Positions 22,659-30,417 of a DNA stretch of 32,000 nt are shown piece by piece. The DNA lies in assembly GCA_001512545.1 (NCBI GenBank), contig LFSI01000049.1, positions 1 through 32,000 of the forward strand, given 5' to 3'. Every line of letters begins with the position of its first letter. Position 1 is the first letter of the stretch. The notes below the pieces were generated by a model. It saw only the letters and a program-made list of their open reading frames with translations. It made no database searches and had not been told where the DNA came from. The position numbers and the translations under genes were made by a program. The DNA is from Clostridia bacterium DTU065 (GTDB lineage: Bacteria > Bacillota > DTU065).

Positions 22659-23957
22659 TTGCGCAGAGTTTCTTTAGTTTTTGTCGTGTTTGTTTTGCTG
22701 TGCACCATTACATACGGAAGCACTTCTCACCCCATCGTCAAGGGGACGTTTATCCAAGAGTGGTTAACGGTCCACTGGACCGATGAGATGTGGGATAGCG
22801 AACTGGAATACCTCAAGGAAGTGGGCATCGAGTTTCTGATCGTTGCTCCCACAGGTTTTGGGATCGGCGACGGGAACCTGCGGACCATCTACCCTAGCAA
22901 GAAGCCCAACTGGACCGACTACTACCCAGGAGTGGATCTCTTGGGAAACACCCTGAGAGCGGCCGAAAGGCACGGAATGCAGGTTGTTATTGGTCTGAAT
23001 ATGGACGACCGTTGGTGGCAGATTGGCGTCAAGGATCCTCAGTGGTTGGAGGGGCAGGTGGAGCTTGGCAACCAGCTTGCTGAGGAAATCTACAACCTAT
23101 ACTATGCAGACTATCGGGATACGATCTGTGGTTGGTACTTCGTTTTTGAGATCGACAACCTGATGGTGCAGCAGAAAAATGCAGTGGAGGTGCTGGCTAA
23201 AGCCTTCAACACCCATCTGGATTTTCTCACCGAACTGGATCCCGGCCTGTTCTTCATGTGGAGTCCCTACATGAACTCGGCACTGGCAACGGCGGAAAGC
23301 TACGGCAGATTCTGGACCGAGCTCTTCAGAGAAGTGCGCTTCAGAGAGGGAGACATCTTCGCTCCTATGGACTGCGTAGGAGGAGGGGGGACAACCTTGG
23401 AGAACGTTGCCCGCTGGTTTGCAGAGTTCCGCAAAGCGGTGGACACCAAGCCGGGGCTTTTGCTGTATTCCAATGCCGAAAACTTCGATCACACGGACTG
23501 GACTTCGGCAACTGTGGGGCGGTTCATTAGCCAGCTGCAGCTGGTAGATGAGTACGTTGACGGTTTCATTAACTTCGCCTATCCCCACTACTACAGCCCG
23601 AACATCATCGATCACGGTTTTCACAAGACCTACCTGACCTACGTCCAGACCGGCGAAGTGGAGTCCCAACCGCCAACTCCGCCGCGCTCCATCCAAGCTG
23701 TGGAGATGCCTGACGGATCTGTCTTTCTCATCTGGGAAGGTGGAGAGGACGACGTTGGCATCGCTGGATATCTGGTTTACAGAGACGGCAGGTTCGTGGG
23801 CAAGACCCAAACTCCCAGGAAAAACGCAGAAGGATATCTCAATGCTTTTGCCGAGAAGAACCTCAGGGAGGGACGAACCTACACCTACGTCCTCTACGCA
23901 TACGACTTTGCCGGAAACCTGTCGGAGCCCAGCGAAGAGTTCGTCTTTACACGCTAG
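22659..23957 (+). CDS. Secreted DUF4434-type TIM-barrel protein with C-terminal Fn3 domain
   Basis: A 432-residue exported protein. TTG 22659 has CGAGGAGGGG six bases upstream and yields a clean signal peptide (MRRVSLVFVVFVLLCTITYG); the frame extends 43 codons further without a signal. Residues about 25-330 are the DUF4434 region: GTFIQEWLTVHWTDEMWDSE, LKEVGIEFLIVAPTG, YPSKK, LRAAERHGMQVVIGL, then GWYFVFEIDN, MWSPYM and IFAPMDCVGGG. The last 90 residues form a fibronectin type III domain (SIQAVEMPDGSVFLIWEG, IAGYLVYRDG, YTYVLYAYDFAGN). It is a paralogue of the protein at 373-1458 but carries DCVGG where that one has DEVG. The activity is unknown; glycan hydrolysis is inferred from the fold. 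It diverges from the PlsY gene. Confidence 0.78.
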   Translation: MRRVSLVFVVFVLLCTITYGSTSHPIVKGTFIQEWLTVHWTDEMWDSELEYLKEVGIEFLIVAPTGFGIGDGNLRTIYPSKKPNWTDYYPGVDLLGNTLRAAERHGMQVVIGLNMDDRWWQIGVKDPQWLEGQVELGNQLAEEIYNLYYADYRDTICGWYFVFEIDNLMVQQKNAVEVLAKAFNTHLDFLTELDPGLFFMWSPYMNSALATAESYGRFWTELFREVRFREGDIFAPMDCVGGGGTTLENVARWFAEFRKAVDTKPGLLLYSNAENFDHTDWTSATVGRFISQLQLVDEYVDGFINFAYPHYYSPNIIDHGFHKTYLTYVQTGEVESQPPTPPRSIQAVEMPDGSVFLIWEGGEDDVGIAGYLVYRDGRFVGKTQTPRKNAEGYLNAFAEKNLREGRTYTYVLYAYDFAGNLSEPSEEFVFTR

Positions 23958-24070
23958 AGTTCATCTAGGGATACTGATCTTTTGACAGCCAGTGGATTTG
24001 GAAATGAGTAGATTGTAGGGTGTGGTTTTTGGAGTTCTGCGGGGAGTTATGAAACACTTCTAAATTTCTC

Positions 24071-24099
24071 TTGGAGCAACCAAATAAAAAAATTATAAC
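24071..24099 (+). promoter_or_regulatory. Putative sigma-A type promoter of binding protein 5
   Basis: TTGGAG (24071-24076) and TATAAC (24094-24099) are separated by exactly 17 bases of AT-rich sequence. The transcript would start near 24106, leaving a leader of about 68 bases before the ATG at 24174. Confidence 0.6.
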
Positions 24100-24173
24100 C
24101 CTTCTGGAGGAGCCGCTTTTTGCTTCGCGAACGCTCTTGATAGAAACTCACAGTACCTAAAGGGGGAACAACT

Positions 24174-25457
24174 ATGATCCGTAAGCTGTCTTTTTCGGTT
24201 CTGGTTTGTGTGCTCATGCTAGCCTTTAGTGTCGGTGTAATTGCTGAGAAGATTACCGTTTGGACCTGGTACGACGGAACTTTAGGCGCTTCATTCAAAC
24301 AGCTTCTCCAGGAGGACTTTGTAGCCAAGACCGGTATAGAAGTAGAACTTTACACGGCACCTGTGGCAGACATAACAACTAAGCTCCTTTTGGCTGTTAT
24401 TGGCGGAGACGCCCCCGATGTAGTTATGCTCTACTCCAACCAAGTGGTAGAGCTGGGCGTTCGCGGTGCTCTCCACAACATCGTAGGGATGCCCGAACTT
24501 GAGTCTACCTTTGAAATCATGCTTCCTGGTCTTATGAGACAGCTTTCCTACAAGAGTGCGGTTTTCGCCCTCCCAGGTGAAGTCAACTGGACATGGACTT
24601 ACTACCGTACAGATATCCTGCAAGAAGTCGGTGCTGAAGTACCGAACACTTGGGACGAGATGAAGTCCCTGTCCACTAAGCTGAAAGCCAGAGACATGGA
24701 TGTTTACTACGACTATCAAGGGGATGTTGCAGCCCGCTCAACTGGAAGACTTCTGCCGTTTGTCTTCCAGAGGGGAACCGACATCTACACCGAAGATGGT
24801 ACGGCTTCCAACCTAACCGACCCAAGGGTAGTCGAAGGCTTCAAAGAACTGGTAAGCCTTTTCAAAGACTACAAATGGCCCCTTGAGAACCCCGGTAGTA
24901 CTACGTTTGTGGACGGTGCAACGCCTATCCAGATCTATCAAAACTGGTACTACTCAGTTTATTTAAGATACCCACAGATAAGCGGGAAGTGGGATATTGC
25001 AGAGATTCCCGGCACCGTTCAAAGCGATGGCACCATCGATAGAACTAACACCGGTAAGATGCTGACCTGGTCGATCACCTCGTCTTCGAAAAATAAAGAA
25101 GCTGCTGCTAAGTTCTTAGCTTGGGCAGTTTCTCCGGAGTTCACGTCCAAGTTCTCGCAACTTGGTTACGACTCGCCGGAAAAATGGCGCCTCTTCTTCT
25201 CAACCAGAGACGGTCTGGACCGCTCCGGTTTCCCGGAAGAACATATGCCAATGGCTCAAGCAGCTCTGGAAAAAGTGAAGATGCAGAGGTCTGTTGTTGG
25301 AGGGTTAGTAGCCGACCGCTATATCGACTTCGCGTTTACCACCGTAGTGCTGCAAAACACAAGCCCTGAAGAAGCCCTCAAGACAGCAGCCAAGGACTCT
25401 ACCGATGAGATACAAAGGAAGATTAAAGAGTTCAGCAGGTTCATTGCAAGTCTATAG
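24174..25457 (+). CDS. ABC transporter sugar-type solute-binding protein 5
   Basis: A 427-residue family 1 solute-binding protein. The signal peptide MIRKLSFSVLVCVLMLAFSVGVIA has an Ala site and no lipobox at the cleavage position. The mature protein begins EKITVWTWYDGTLGASFKQ and includes KTGIEVELYTAP, GGDAPDVVMLYSNQVVELGVRGAL, TYYRTDILQEVGAEVPNTW, FQRGTDIYTEDG and a basic C-terminal helix (RKIKEFSRFIASL). It is the closest relative of protein 2 at 13329-14603. ATG 24174 has AAAGGGGG nine bases upstream and a good promoter about 70 bases further up. It is monocistronic, ending before a strong bidirectional terminator. No transporter membrane subunit is adjacent. Confidence 0.92.
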   Translation: MIRKLSFSVLVCVLMLAFSVGVIAEKITVWTWYDGTLGASFKQLLQEDFVAKTGIEVELYTAPVADITTKLLLAVIGGDAPDVVMLYSNQVVELGVRGALHNIVGMPELESTFEIMLPGLMRQLSYKSAVFALPGEVNWTWTYYRTDILQEVGAEVPNTWDEMKSLSTKLKARDMDVYYDYQGDVAARSTGRLLPFVFQRGTDIYTEDGTASNLTDPRVVEGFKELVSLFKDYKWPLENPGSTTFVDGATPIQIYQNWYYSVYLRYPQISGKWDIAEIPGTVQSDGTIDRTNTGKMLTWSITSSSKNKEAAAKFLAWAVSPEFTSKFSQLGYDSPEKWRLFFSTRDGLDRSGFPEEHMPMAQAALEKVKMQRSVVGGLVADRYIDFAFTTVVLQNTSPEEALKTAAKDSTDEIQRKIKEFSRFIASL

Positions 25458-25526
25458 GGTCGCGTTCCAAGGAGACTCTCCGTTAGGAGATTTTCCTTAA
25501 CCGAAAAACAGAACTAACTATGCAAT

Positions 25527-25557
25527 AAAAAAGACGGGGAGACTTCCCGTCTTTTTT
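25527..25557. terminator. Strong bidirectional terminator
   Basis: A perfect 12-bp stem (AAAAAAGACGGG with CCCGTCTTTTTT) with a 7-base loop lies between binding protein 5 and the convergent ger operon. A weaker interrupted hairpin (AAGGA/TCCTT with TCTCC/GGAGA) precedes it at about 25469-25499. Confidence 0.9.
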
Positions 25558-25569
25558 GCAGGTGATAGC

Positions 25570-26709
25570 TTACTCTAAGCTACCGTAGATTGCCACATCA
25601 CCGAGGATCATGCCGGTGGATTTCAATTTGCTTTTCACATTGATGGCTATGGGCACCGTCTTAAGCAGGTCGTGCCAGTGATCCCGGACTTGGTACCAGA
25701 CCTTAGGGTGATATGCTCTGAGGAGCTTGCCGAAGCCAACCGGATCTGTACCCAGGTTCCTGATGGCACGAAGCGCTTTTTCCGCTTCATCCTTTACGTG
25801 TTGTGCTTGTTTTTCGGCAAGTTCCTTCCACTGGTCAGGGTGGGCCGGATTGAGGTTTGCCGTCTGCTCGGCAAGATTGCTGACAACTTCAATTGTCACC
25901 TCAAAGCCAATCTTGTCTCCGTCGACCTTGGTCTTGATTTTGGTCTTTGAAGATAGGATCTCCAGAGCGAGTTTTTCATCCTGAGGAGCTTTCAGGACGA
26001 TGATGCCGCTTTTTATGCGGTCCATCAGCCAGAGGAGCCCTCTGGACTCGAGAGTATCGATGCTGCCAACATACTGTTCGCCGCGAAACAGAGCCGTACC
26101 CTTGATTTCCATGAACTCTTCGTCTTCCATTTTAGTGGTTCCAAAGAGAGCGCAGGCAAAGTCCCGTCCTTCATTACCCAGGCAGATCAGAGCTTGTGTC
26201 AGCATGGAGTGAACGCACTTGCTAAGACCCTTTTGGCTCTCGATCATAGCGTTGATGCCCTCTCCAGAAGGAACGTCCTGGGAGACTTTGGCTTTTAGAA
26301 GTTCTTCTGGGTCTTTTTCCGTGACGGCAATCCAGATGATAGGCCTAATCTCAAAGTTTCTTGACAGAAAGTCGATGAGGCAGGCAAGCCCCTTTTCCAA
26401 TGCTCGCTCGCTGAAGATCATAGTCTGGAGGTATCCCCAGTAGAGTCGTTTGGGACTGTATGATAGGGCGTTTCTGATGGCATCAAACATAGTTGCACCT
26501 GAGGAATAGATGGTAGTTACCGGGTCGGTTCCGGTTTTTTCGGCGACGATCTCCGGTTTAATGATCTGGATGGTTAGATTATACTTAGTGCCGTCATAGT
26601 CGACACCTACAGCTGAGGCTAAGGCTAGTTCTTCAATCTCGTATGAACTCCAGCAGCCAGACGTAAAAGTAAGTATAAGGCAAAAGAGAGCGATCAACAG
26701 CTTTTTCAA
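25570..26709 (-). CDS. gerC: Spore germination lipoprotein, Ger(x)C family
   Basis: A 379-residue lipoprotein subunit of a nutrient germinant receptor in the spore inner membrane. The N-terminus MKKLLIALFCLILTFTSGCW has a proper lipobox (TSGC), and the mature start WSSYEIEELALASAVGVDYDG is the Ger(x)C signature. The rest follows the family (RNALSYSPKRLYWGYLQTMIFSERALEKG, FEIRPIIWIAVTE, FCALFGTTKMED-like region, and a C-terminal helix-strand domain with NLGTDPVGFGKLLRAYHPKVW). The start is TTG 26709, overlapping the gerA stop (TTGA), with AAGGATGAG upstream. It is the third gene of the gerB-gerA-gerC operon and is followed by a strong terminator. The genuine lipobox contrasts with the binding proteins in this window. 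Confidence 0.93.
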   Translation of the reverse strand: MKKLLIALFCLILTFTSGCWSSYEIEELALASAVGVDYDGTKYNLTIQIIKPEIVAEKTGTDPVTTIYSSGATMFDAIRNALSYSPKRLYWGYLQTMIFSERALEKGLACLIDFLSRNFEIRPIIWIAVTEKDPEELLKAKVSQDVPSGEGINAMIESQKGLSKCVHSMLTQALICLGNEGRDFACALFGTTKMEDEEFMEIKGTALFRGEQYVGSIDTLESRGLLWLMDRIKSGIIVLKAPQDEKLALEILSSKTKIKTKVDGDKIGFEVTIEVVSNLAEQTANLNPAHPDQWKELAEKQAQHVKDEAEKALRAIRNLGTDPVGFGKLLRAYHPKVWYQVRDHWHDLLKTVPIAINVKSKLKSTGMILGDVAIYGSLE

Positions 26710-28286
26710 TGGTTCTCATCCTTAGTGTTCTGTTTTTGGTGGGTGAGGCGGAACTCAGCGCGTTTTCTGTCTTTGGCAAACTGCCGGGGACGGAACACCC
26801 TGTTCCAGATGGGAGTTCTAATGACGGTGTCGCCGAGCTGGTCGGGGATAACCGGCGACAGGGGAGAAAGGTAGGGGACGCCGAAGGAGTAGAGTGAGGT
26901 TAGGTAGAGTGTGGTGACGATCACCCCATAAGCGAGTCCGTAGAACCCCATAAAACCTACGAGCAGAAGGAAGACGTATCGAAGGAGAGTTGCCGACTCT
27001 GCCAGCGGAGTTACAACGAAGTTAGCGATAGCAGATAGGGAGATAGCGATAACCATGGGAGCCCCGACAATGCCTGCGTTCACCGCAGCTTCTCCCACAA
27101 CCAGGGCACCTACAATGTTGACCGCACCTCCGGCAACCCCCGGAATCCGCAGAGAAGCTTCCCGCAGGATCTCGAAGAAGAATGCAAGAACCAGTGCTTC
27201 GACAATCGCCGAAAACGGTACGGCCATTCTGGCAGCGGCAATGGTCATGGCCAGCTTGTTGGGCAACAGCTCCTGGTGGAACGACGTGATCCCTACATAA
27301 AACGGGACGGTGAGGATGCTCACCAAAAACGAGAACAGCCGCAGCAACCTCACAGAACTCTGAAAGACCCAGGGGCTGGCGTAGTCCGAAGGTACCTGGA
27401 AGTTCTCGATAAAAAGGTGGGGGACGGTGAGAACAAAAGGCGTACCGTCGACGATAATGGCAACCCGTCCGCAGAGTATTTTGCTTGCAACCTTGTCCGG
27501 TCTTTCGCTGTAGGCCACAACGGGAAAGATGGAGTGGGGAGCATCAGAGATGAGCTCTGTGAGCATGCCGGAGGTGATCAGGGCGTCGATTTTAAACGAG
27601 TTCAGTCGCCTTTTGACCTCTGCCACGATCTCCGGCCGCACAATGTCTTTGAGGTAGGCGATGCAGATCTTAGTTTTGGTTTGGACGCCCACTGTAGTCA
27701 TCTCCAACACCAAGTTGGGACTGGAGATGGTCTGCCTAAGGAGGGCGGTGTTGATTCTGACATCCTCAACAAACCCAGCTCGAGGGCCTTGGGTTGTTCG
27801 CTCGGAATCGGGTTCTTCGATGGCCCTGGTTTGCAGTTTGCGATGCCCGAGGATTAAGGCGTCTTCGCACCCGTCGATAAACAGAGCAGTGTCGCCTTGG
27901 AGGACGCACTCAACAATCTCATGCATCTTTTTTTCGGTCTTAACTTCAACCGAGAGGAGCAGGTGCTTTGCGATGGCCTCCACGTAGCTGAGTGGCGTAT
28001 CTTCGATGTTTTTATATAACTCCTCTTGAACTAAGGGGCGAATCACTCTGATTCCGAGCGCTTCTTTGTCGACCATTCCTTCCACAAAAAAGAGGGCAGC
28101 ACGGGTTTTACCCCCGGGACCTATGCGCAGCTCTCTAGTGGAGACGTCGGGACTCTCCCTAAACTGGCTTTTGATGTAGTTTAGCTTCTGGTCCAGGGAC
28201 TTTGTGGGAGGCGGCAGTTTCGGAGCAGGGTCTTCTTGAGGAAAGAGCAGCAGTGAGTCCAGCTTGTTTTTTATCCAGCGCAGCAC
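26706..28286 (-). CDS. gerA: Spore germination protein, GerA family
   Basis: A 526-residue subunit of the nutrient germinant receptor. The N-terminal cytoplasmic half (about 1-290) has the GerA pattern (SQFRESPDVSTRELRI, ALFFVEGMVDK, GDTALFIDG, EPDSERTTQGPRAGFVEDVRINTALLR, SERPDKVASKILCGRVAIIVDGTPF). The C-terminal half has about five membrane helices including ITSFHQELLPNKLAM, SLRIPGVAGGAVNIVGALVVG and AANFVVTP-like motifs. GTG 28286 is chosen because AGGAGGTGA lies four bases upstream and contains the stop codon of gerB, so the two genes are translationally coupled; the longer open frame overlaps gerB by 59 bases. The stop overlaps the gerC start. Confidence 0.93.
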   Translation of the reverse strand: MLRWIKNKLDSLLLFPQEDPAPKLPPPTKSLDQKLNYIKSQFRESPDVSTRELRIGPGGKTRAALFFVEGMVDKEALGIRVIRPLVQEELYKNIEDTPLSYVEAIAKHLLLSVEVKTEKKMHEIVECVLQGDTALFIDGCEDALILGHRKLQTRAIEEPDSERTTQGPRAGFVEDVRINTALLRQTISSPNLVLEMTTVGVQTKTKICIAYLKDIVRPEIVAEVKRRLNSFKIDALITSGMLTELISDAPHSIFPVVAYSERPDKVASKILCGRVAIIVDGTPFVLTVPHLFIENFQVPSDYASPWVFQSSVRLLRLFSFLVSILTVPFYVGITSFHQELLPNKLAMTIAAARMAVPFSAIVEALVLAFFFEILREASLRIPGVAGGAVNIVGALVVGEAAVNAGIVGAPMVIAISLSAIANFVVTPLAESATLLRYVFLLLVGFMGFYGLAYGVIVTTLYLTSLYSFGVPYLSPLSPVIPDQLGDTVIRTPIWNRVFRPRQFAKDRKRAEFRLTHQKQNTKDENH

Positions 28287-28290
28287 GGGA

Positions 28291-28299
28291 TCACCTCCT
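28291..28299 (-). promoter_or_regulatory. Ribosome binding site of gerA embedded in the gerB stop
   Basis: On the minus strand AGGAGGTGA is a near-perfect Shine-Dalgarno sequence whose last three bases are the gerB stop codon. It is four bases from GTG 28286, which fixes the gerA start. Confidence 0.7.
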
Positions 28300-29409
28300 G
28301 GCTTTAGTCGATCTGTTTTTTTTGGCAGGCCCTTGCTTCTCCTTGACAAAAAAGGAGCGAATCACGCCGATTACAGGCAGTACAAACCCCATGATAAAGA
28401 GAAAGTACCGGATGAAGTGCCTGTCTGCCCAAGATAGCAGGGCGATGTTCAGTGGGAGCCTACTGGTGATGAGAACCACTACGACAAATAGCGGCAGGAT
28501 CAGCGTCCGGTGGGATCTCAGGTTAAACATTTGGGCGATGCATAGTACACTTGCGTAAAGAAACAGGGTAGTTGACACAAACCCGATGAAGTTGAGGGTT
28601 AGGGAGGTAATGATTTCGACGCGCATGACGTTTGCGCCGATGCTGATGTTCCGGGCAAAGGAAATGGCAGGAAAGAGCTGATTGGTAACACCGTCGCCAA
28701 AGATGCAGATGTTGCGCAAAGATGCAAAAAACACTATGCTAGATCCCAGCAGCACTCCCCGAAGAAGGCCTTTTTTTGCCTCTTTCGGGTTGTTAACCAG
28801 AGGGATAAACCACAGAAACAGCACCAGCTGACTGAAAGGCCAACCGATCACCGTAAACAGGGATTGCCAGAATTCTTGAGGGCGATCCGTTGCTAGGGGA
28901 AGAAGCAGCATAAAGTCCATGTCTTTTAAGGCTAGGACAGTGCTGAGGACGAATGACAGGATGCTGAAGACGATGATGAACACCGTTGTTCTGGCGATGG
29001 ACTCAAGCCCCAAATAGAGTGCAATCATGACCACCACCGCCTGGCAGATGATGATCACAATCTTGGGGGTCTCGGGCATCCCAAGGTTGGTAAAAGCCAG
29101 AAAGTCGTTGAAGCTGACCATGGCAGACAGCATAAAGAGGACAAAGTGGCTGAGGATGACCGCTTTGCCCAGGAAATCTCCGAAGAGGATAACAGCGTAG
29201 TCGGTAGGGCTTATCCCAGGGAACTTGCCTGAGAGGGAGTTGTATATCCAGCAGAGAAATAGCGCGTAGAGACCTCCTGTCAGGGACACAACCCAGCCTA
29301 GATGTCCGGCGTAGCTTGCCGGATCTATCAACAGCACGTTACCCATCAGCTGTGCTCCCACCATAAAGGCCAGCTGTTCACCGCTGATTCTCTGTTTTTC
29401 CACTAGCAA
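28291..29409 (-). CDS. gerB: Spore germination permease-like protein, GerB family
   Basis: A 372-residue membrane protein of the APC superfamily, with about ten helices, that senses or transports the germinant in the receptor complex. It begins MLVEKQRISGEQLAFMVGAQLMGNVLL, the GerB N-terminal signature, and continues with PGISPTDYAVILFGDFLGKAVIL, ALYLGLESIARTTVFIIVFSI and SQLVLFLWFIPLVNNP. The C-terminus is very basic (FVKEKQGPAKKNRSTKARR). TTG 29409 is chosen because AAAGGTGGTG is eight bases upstream; the frame extends 15 codons further. It is the first gene of a B-A-C operon; the usual order is A-B-C or A-C-B. A CATACTA sequence 53 bases upstream may be a forespore sigma-G -10 element. Confidence 0.92.
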   Translation of the reverse strand: MLVEKQRISGEQLAFMVGAQLMGNVLLIDPASYAGHLGWVVSLTGGLYALFLCWIYNSLSGKFPGISPTDYAVILFGDFLGKAVILSHFVLFMLSAMVSFNDFLAFTNLGMPETPKIVIIICQAVVVMIALYLGLESIARTTVFIIVFSILSFVLSTVLALKDMDFMLLLPLATDRPQEFWQSLFTVIGWPFSQLVLFLWFIPLVNNPKEAKKGLLRGVLLGSSIVFFASLRNICIFGDGVTNQLFPAISFARNISIGANVMRVEIITSLTLNFIGFVSTTLFLYASVLCIAQMFNLRSHRTLILPLFVVVVLITSRLPLNIALLSWADRHFIRYFLFIMGFVLPVIGVIRSFFVKEKQGPAKKNRSTKARR

Positions 29410-29461
29410 CTTGATTACACCACCTTTAAGGGTCCTTTTTATCTTTAACAACAAGTGGTGG

Positions 29462-29468
29462 TAGTATG
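29462..29468 (-). promoter_or_regulatory. Possible sigma-G -10 element for the ger operon
   Basis: On the minus strand CATACTA matches the known forespore sigma-G -10 consensus, about 53 bases upstream of the gerB start. The expected -35 (TGAATA-like) at 17-18 bases is not clear, so the assignment rests on the -10 and on the known forespore control of such operons. Confidence 0.4.
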
Positions 29469-29494
29469 TAAAAAGCGGGCTTTAGTGGAAAGAA

Positions 29495-29519
29495 AAAACC
29501 CCTAGTACCAAGAACTAGG
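29495..29519 (-). terminator. Minus-strand terminator-like hairpin upstream of the ger operon
   Basis: CCCCTAG and CTAGGGG form a 7-bp stem with a loop of about nine bases. Read on the minus strand the hairpin is followed by six T residues. It points toward gerB. It would block antisense transcription entering the operon, or act as an attenuator if a promoter lies further upstream. Confidence 0.6.
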
Positions 29520-29599
29520 GGACGAGGACTCCAGGATTTTACATAGAGGGAAATAAAACCTGAAGAAGAAAACTATAGTAGCTTAGAGGAGGTGGCAGC

Positions 29600-30313
29600 G
29601 TGGAAGGCAAAACTAGTTTTGTACTTATTTTAGGGGTAGCCATGCTCTTATCTGCTTTGGTTTTGGGCCTGTTTTTCTACAACGCACAAAAAGACCAAAG
29701 CACTGTTACGGTAGTCGGTCAAGCGGTTCAGGGTTTTGAAGCAGATACGGTCAAGTGGGCAATCACCATTGAGGAAGAAACCGGGCCTAATGATCTTGCA
29801 CTGGGATACAGGCAGCTTGAAGAAGGCGTGCGCAATCTCAAAGAGCAGCTGAGTTCAAGAGGGATTGATGCTTCTGAAATCAGCCTGAAGACTCCTTACG
29901 TTTACAAGGATTACAACTACGACCTAGGTGTTGTCACAAGGCTCCGCTTTCAACAGACGGTGATCGTCGTCACTGACGAGCTGGATGTAGTGGAAGAGCT
30001 AGCTTTCAATCCGGTGCAGCTTCTAGAGGCAAATGTGAACATCATGAACTCCAACGTAGAGTTTTACTACTCAAAGATCGATGAGCTGAAGAAGGAACTG
30101 GTGTCTCTAGCGACTAGGAACGCTAAAGAGAGAGCGGAGAAGATGCTCGAGCAGACCGACGTGAAGCTGGGAAAACTCATTTCAGTGCGCTCCGGCGTGT
30201 TCCAGATTACGGAACCCTACTCAACGGAAGTCTCCAGTCTCGGTATCTACGATACGTCTACCAGGAAGAAGCAGATCAGTGTAACAGCCAGTGCCGTCTT
30301 TGCCATCAAGTAG
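29600..30313 (+). CDS. SIMPL-domain (DUF541) protein, membrane-anchored
   Basis: A 237-residue protein with an N-terminal membrane anchor or uncleaved signal (SFVLILGVAMLLSALVLGLFF). The rest follows the SIMPL pattern: STVTVVGQAVQGFEADTVKWAITIEEE (first strands), a helix with LKEQLSSRGIDASEISLKTPYVYKDYNY, LRFQQTVIVVTDELDVVEEL, then a NVEFYYSKIDELKKELVSLATRNAKERAEKML helix, GKLISVRSG and a final strand KQISVTASAVFAIK. The family forms outward-facing oligomers in other bacteria, and its role is poorly defined. GTG 29600 has GAGGAGGTGG five bases upstream. It is divergent from the ger operon and convergent with the beta-barrel gene, so it is probably monocistronic. Confidence 0.85.
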   Translation: MEGKTSFVLILGVAMLLSALVLGLFFYNAQKDQSTVTVVGQAVQGFEADTVKWAITIEEETGPNDLALGYRQLEEGVRNLKEQLSSRGIDASEISLKTPYVYKDYNYDLGVVTRLRFQQTVIVVTDELDVVEELAFNPVQLLEANVNIMNSNVEFYYSKIDELKKELVSLATRNAKERAEKMLEQTDVKLGKLISVRSGVFQITEPYSTEVSSLGIYDTSTRKKQISVTASAVFAIK

Positions 30314-30345
30314 GGTAGAGGTGCTTTTTGCTTCTTAAAACGGAC

Positions 30346-30370
30346 ACAAAAAAACTCGGGGTTTCCCGAG
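30346..30370 (-). terminator. Minus-strand terminator, distal of two
   Basis: CTCGGG and CCCGAG form a 6-bp stem with a 4-base loop. On the minus strand it is followed by seven T residues. It lies beyond the terminator at 30380-30417 and would catch read-through. Confidence 0.7.
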
Positions 30371-30379
30371 CACGCGGAC

Positions 30380-30417
30380 AAAAAATGAACTAGAGGGCTG
30401 GCTGCCTTCTAGTTCAT
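30380..30417 (-). terminator. Minus-strand terminator overlapping the end of the beta-barrel gene
   Basis: A 14-bp stem (ATGAACTAGAGGGC with GCCTTCTAGTTCAT, one G-T pair) with a 5-base loop; on the minus strand it is followed by six T residues. The stop codon of the gene is inside the stem. Confidence 0.85.

Noticed and set aside
23980-23987. TTGACA-like -35 at about 23983
   Set aside because: No acceptable -10 hexamer lies at 16-18 bases, and a better promoter pair is found at 24071-24099.
28287-28349. Upstream extension of gerA overlapping gerB
   Set aside because: AGGAGGTGA four bases before GTG 28286 marks the real start, and the extension would read through the end of gerB.
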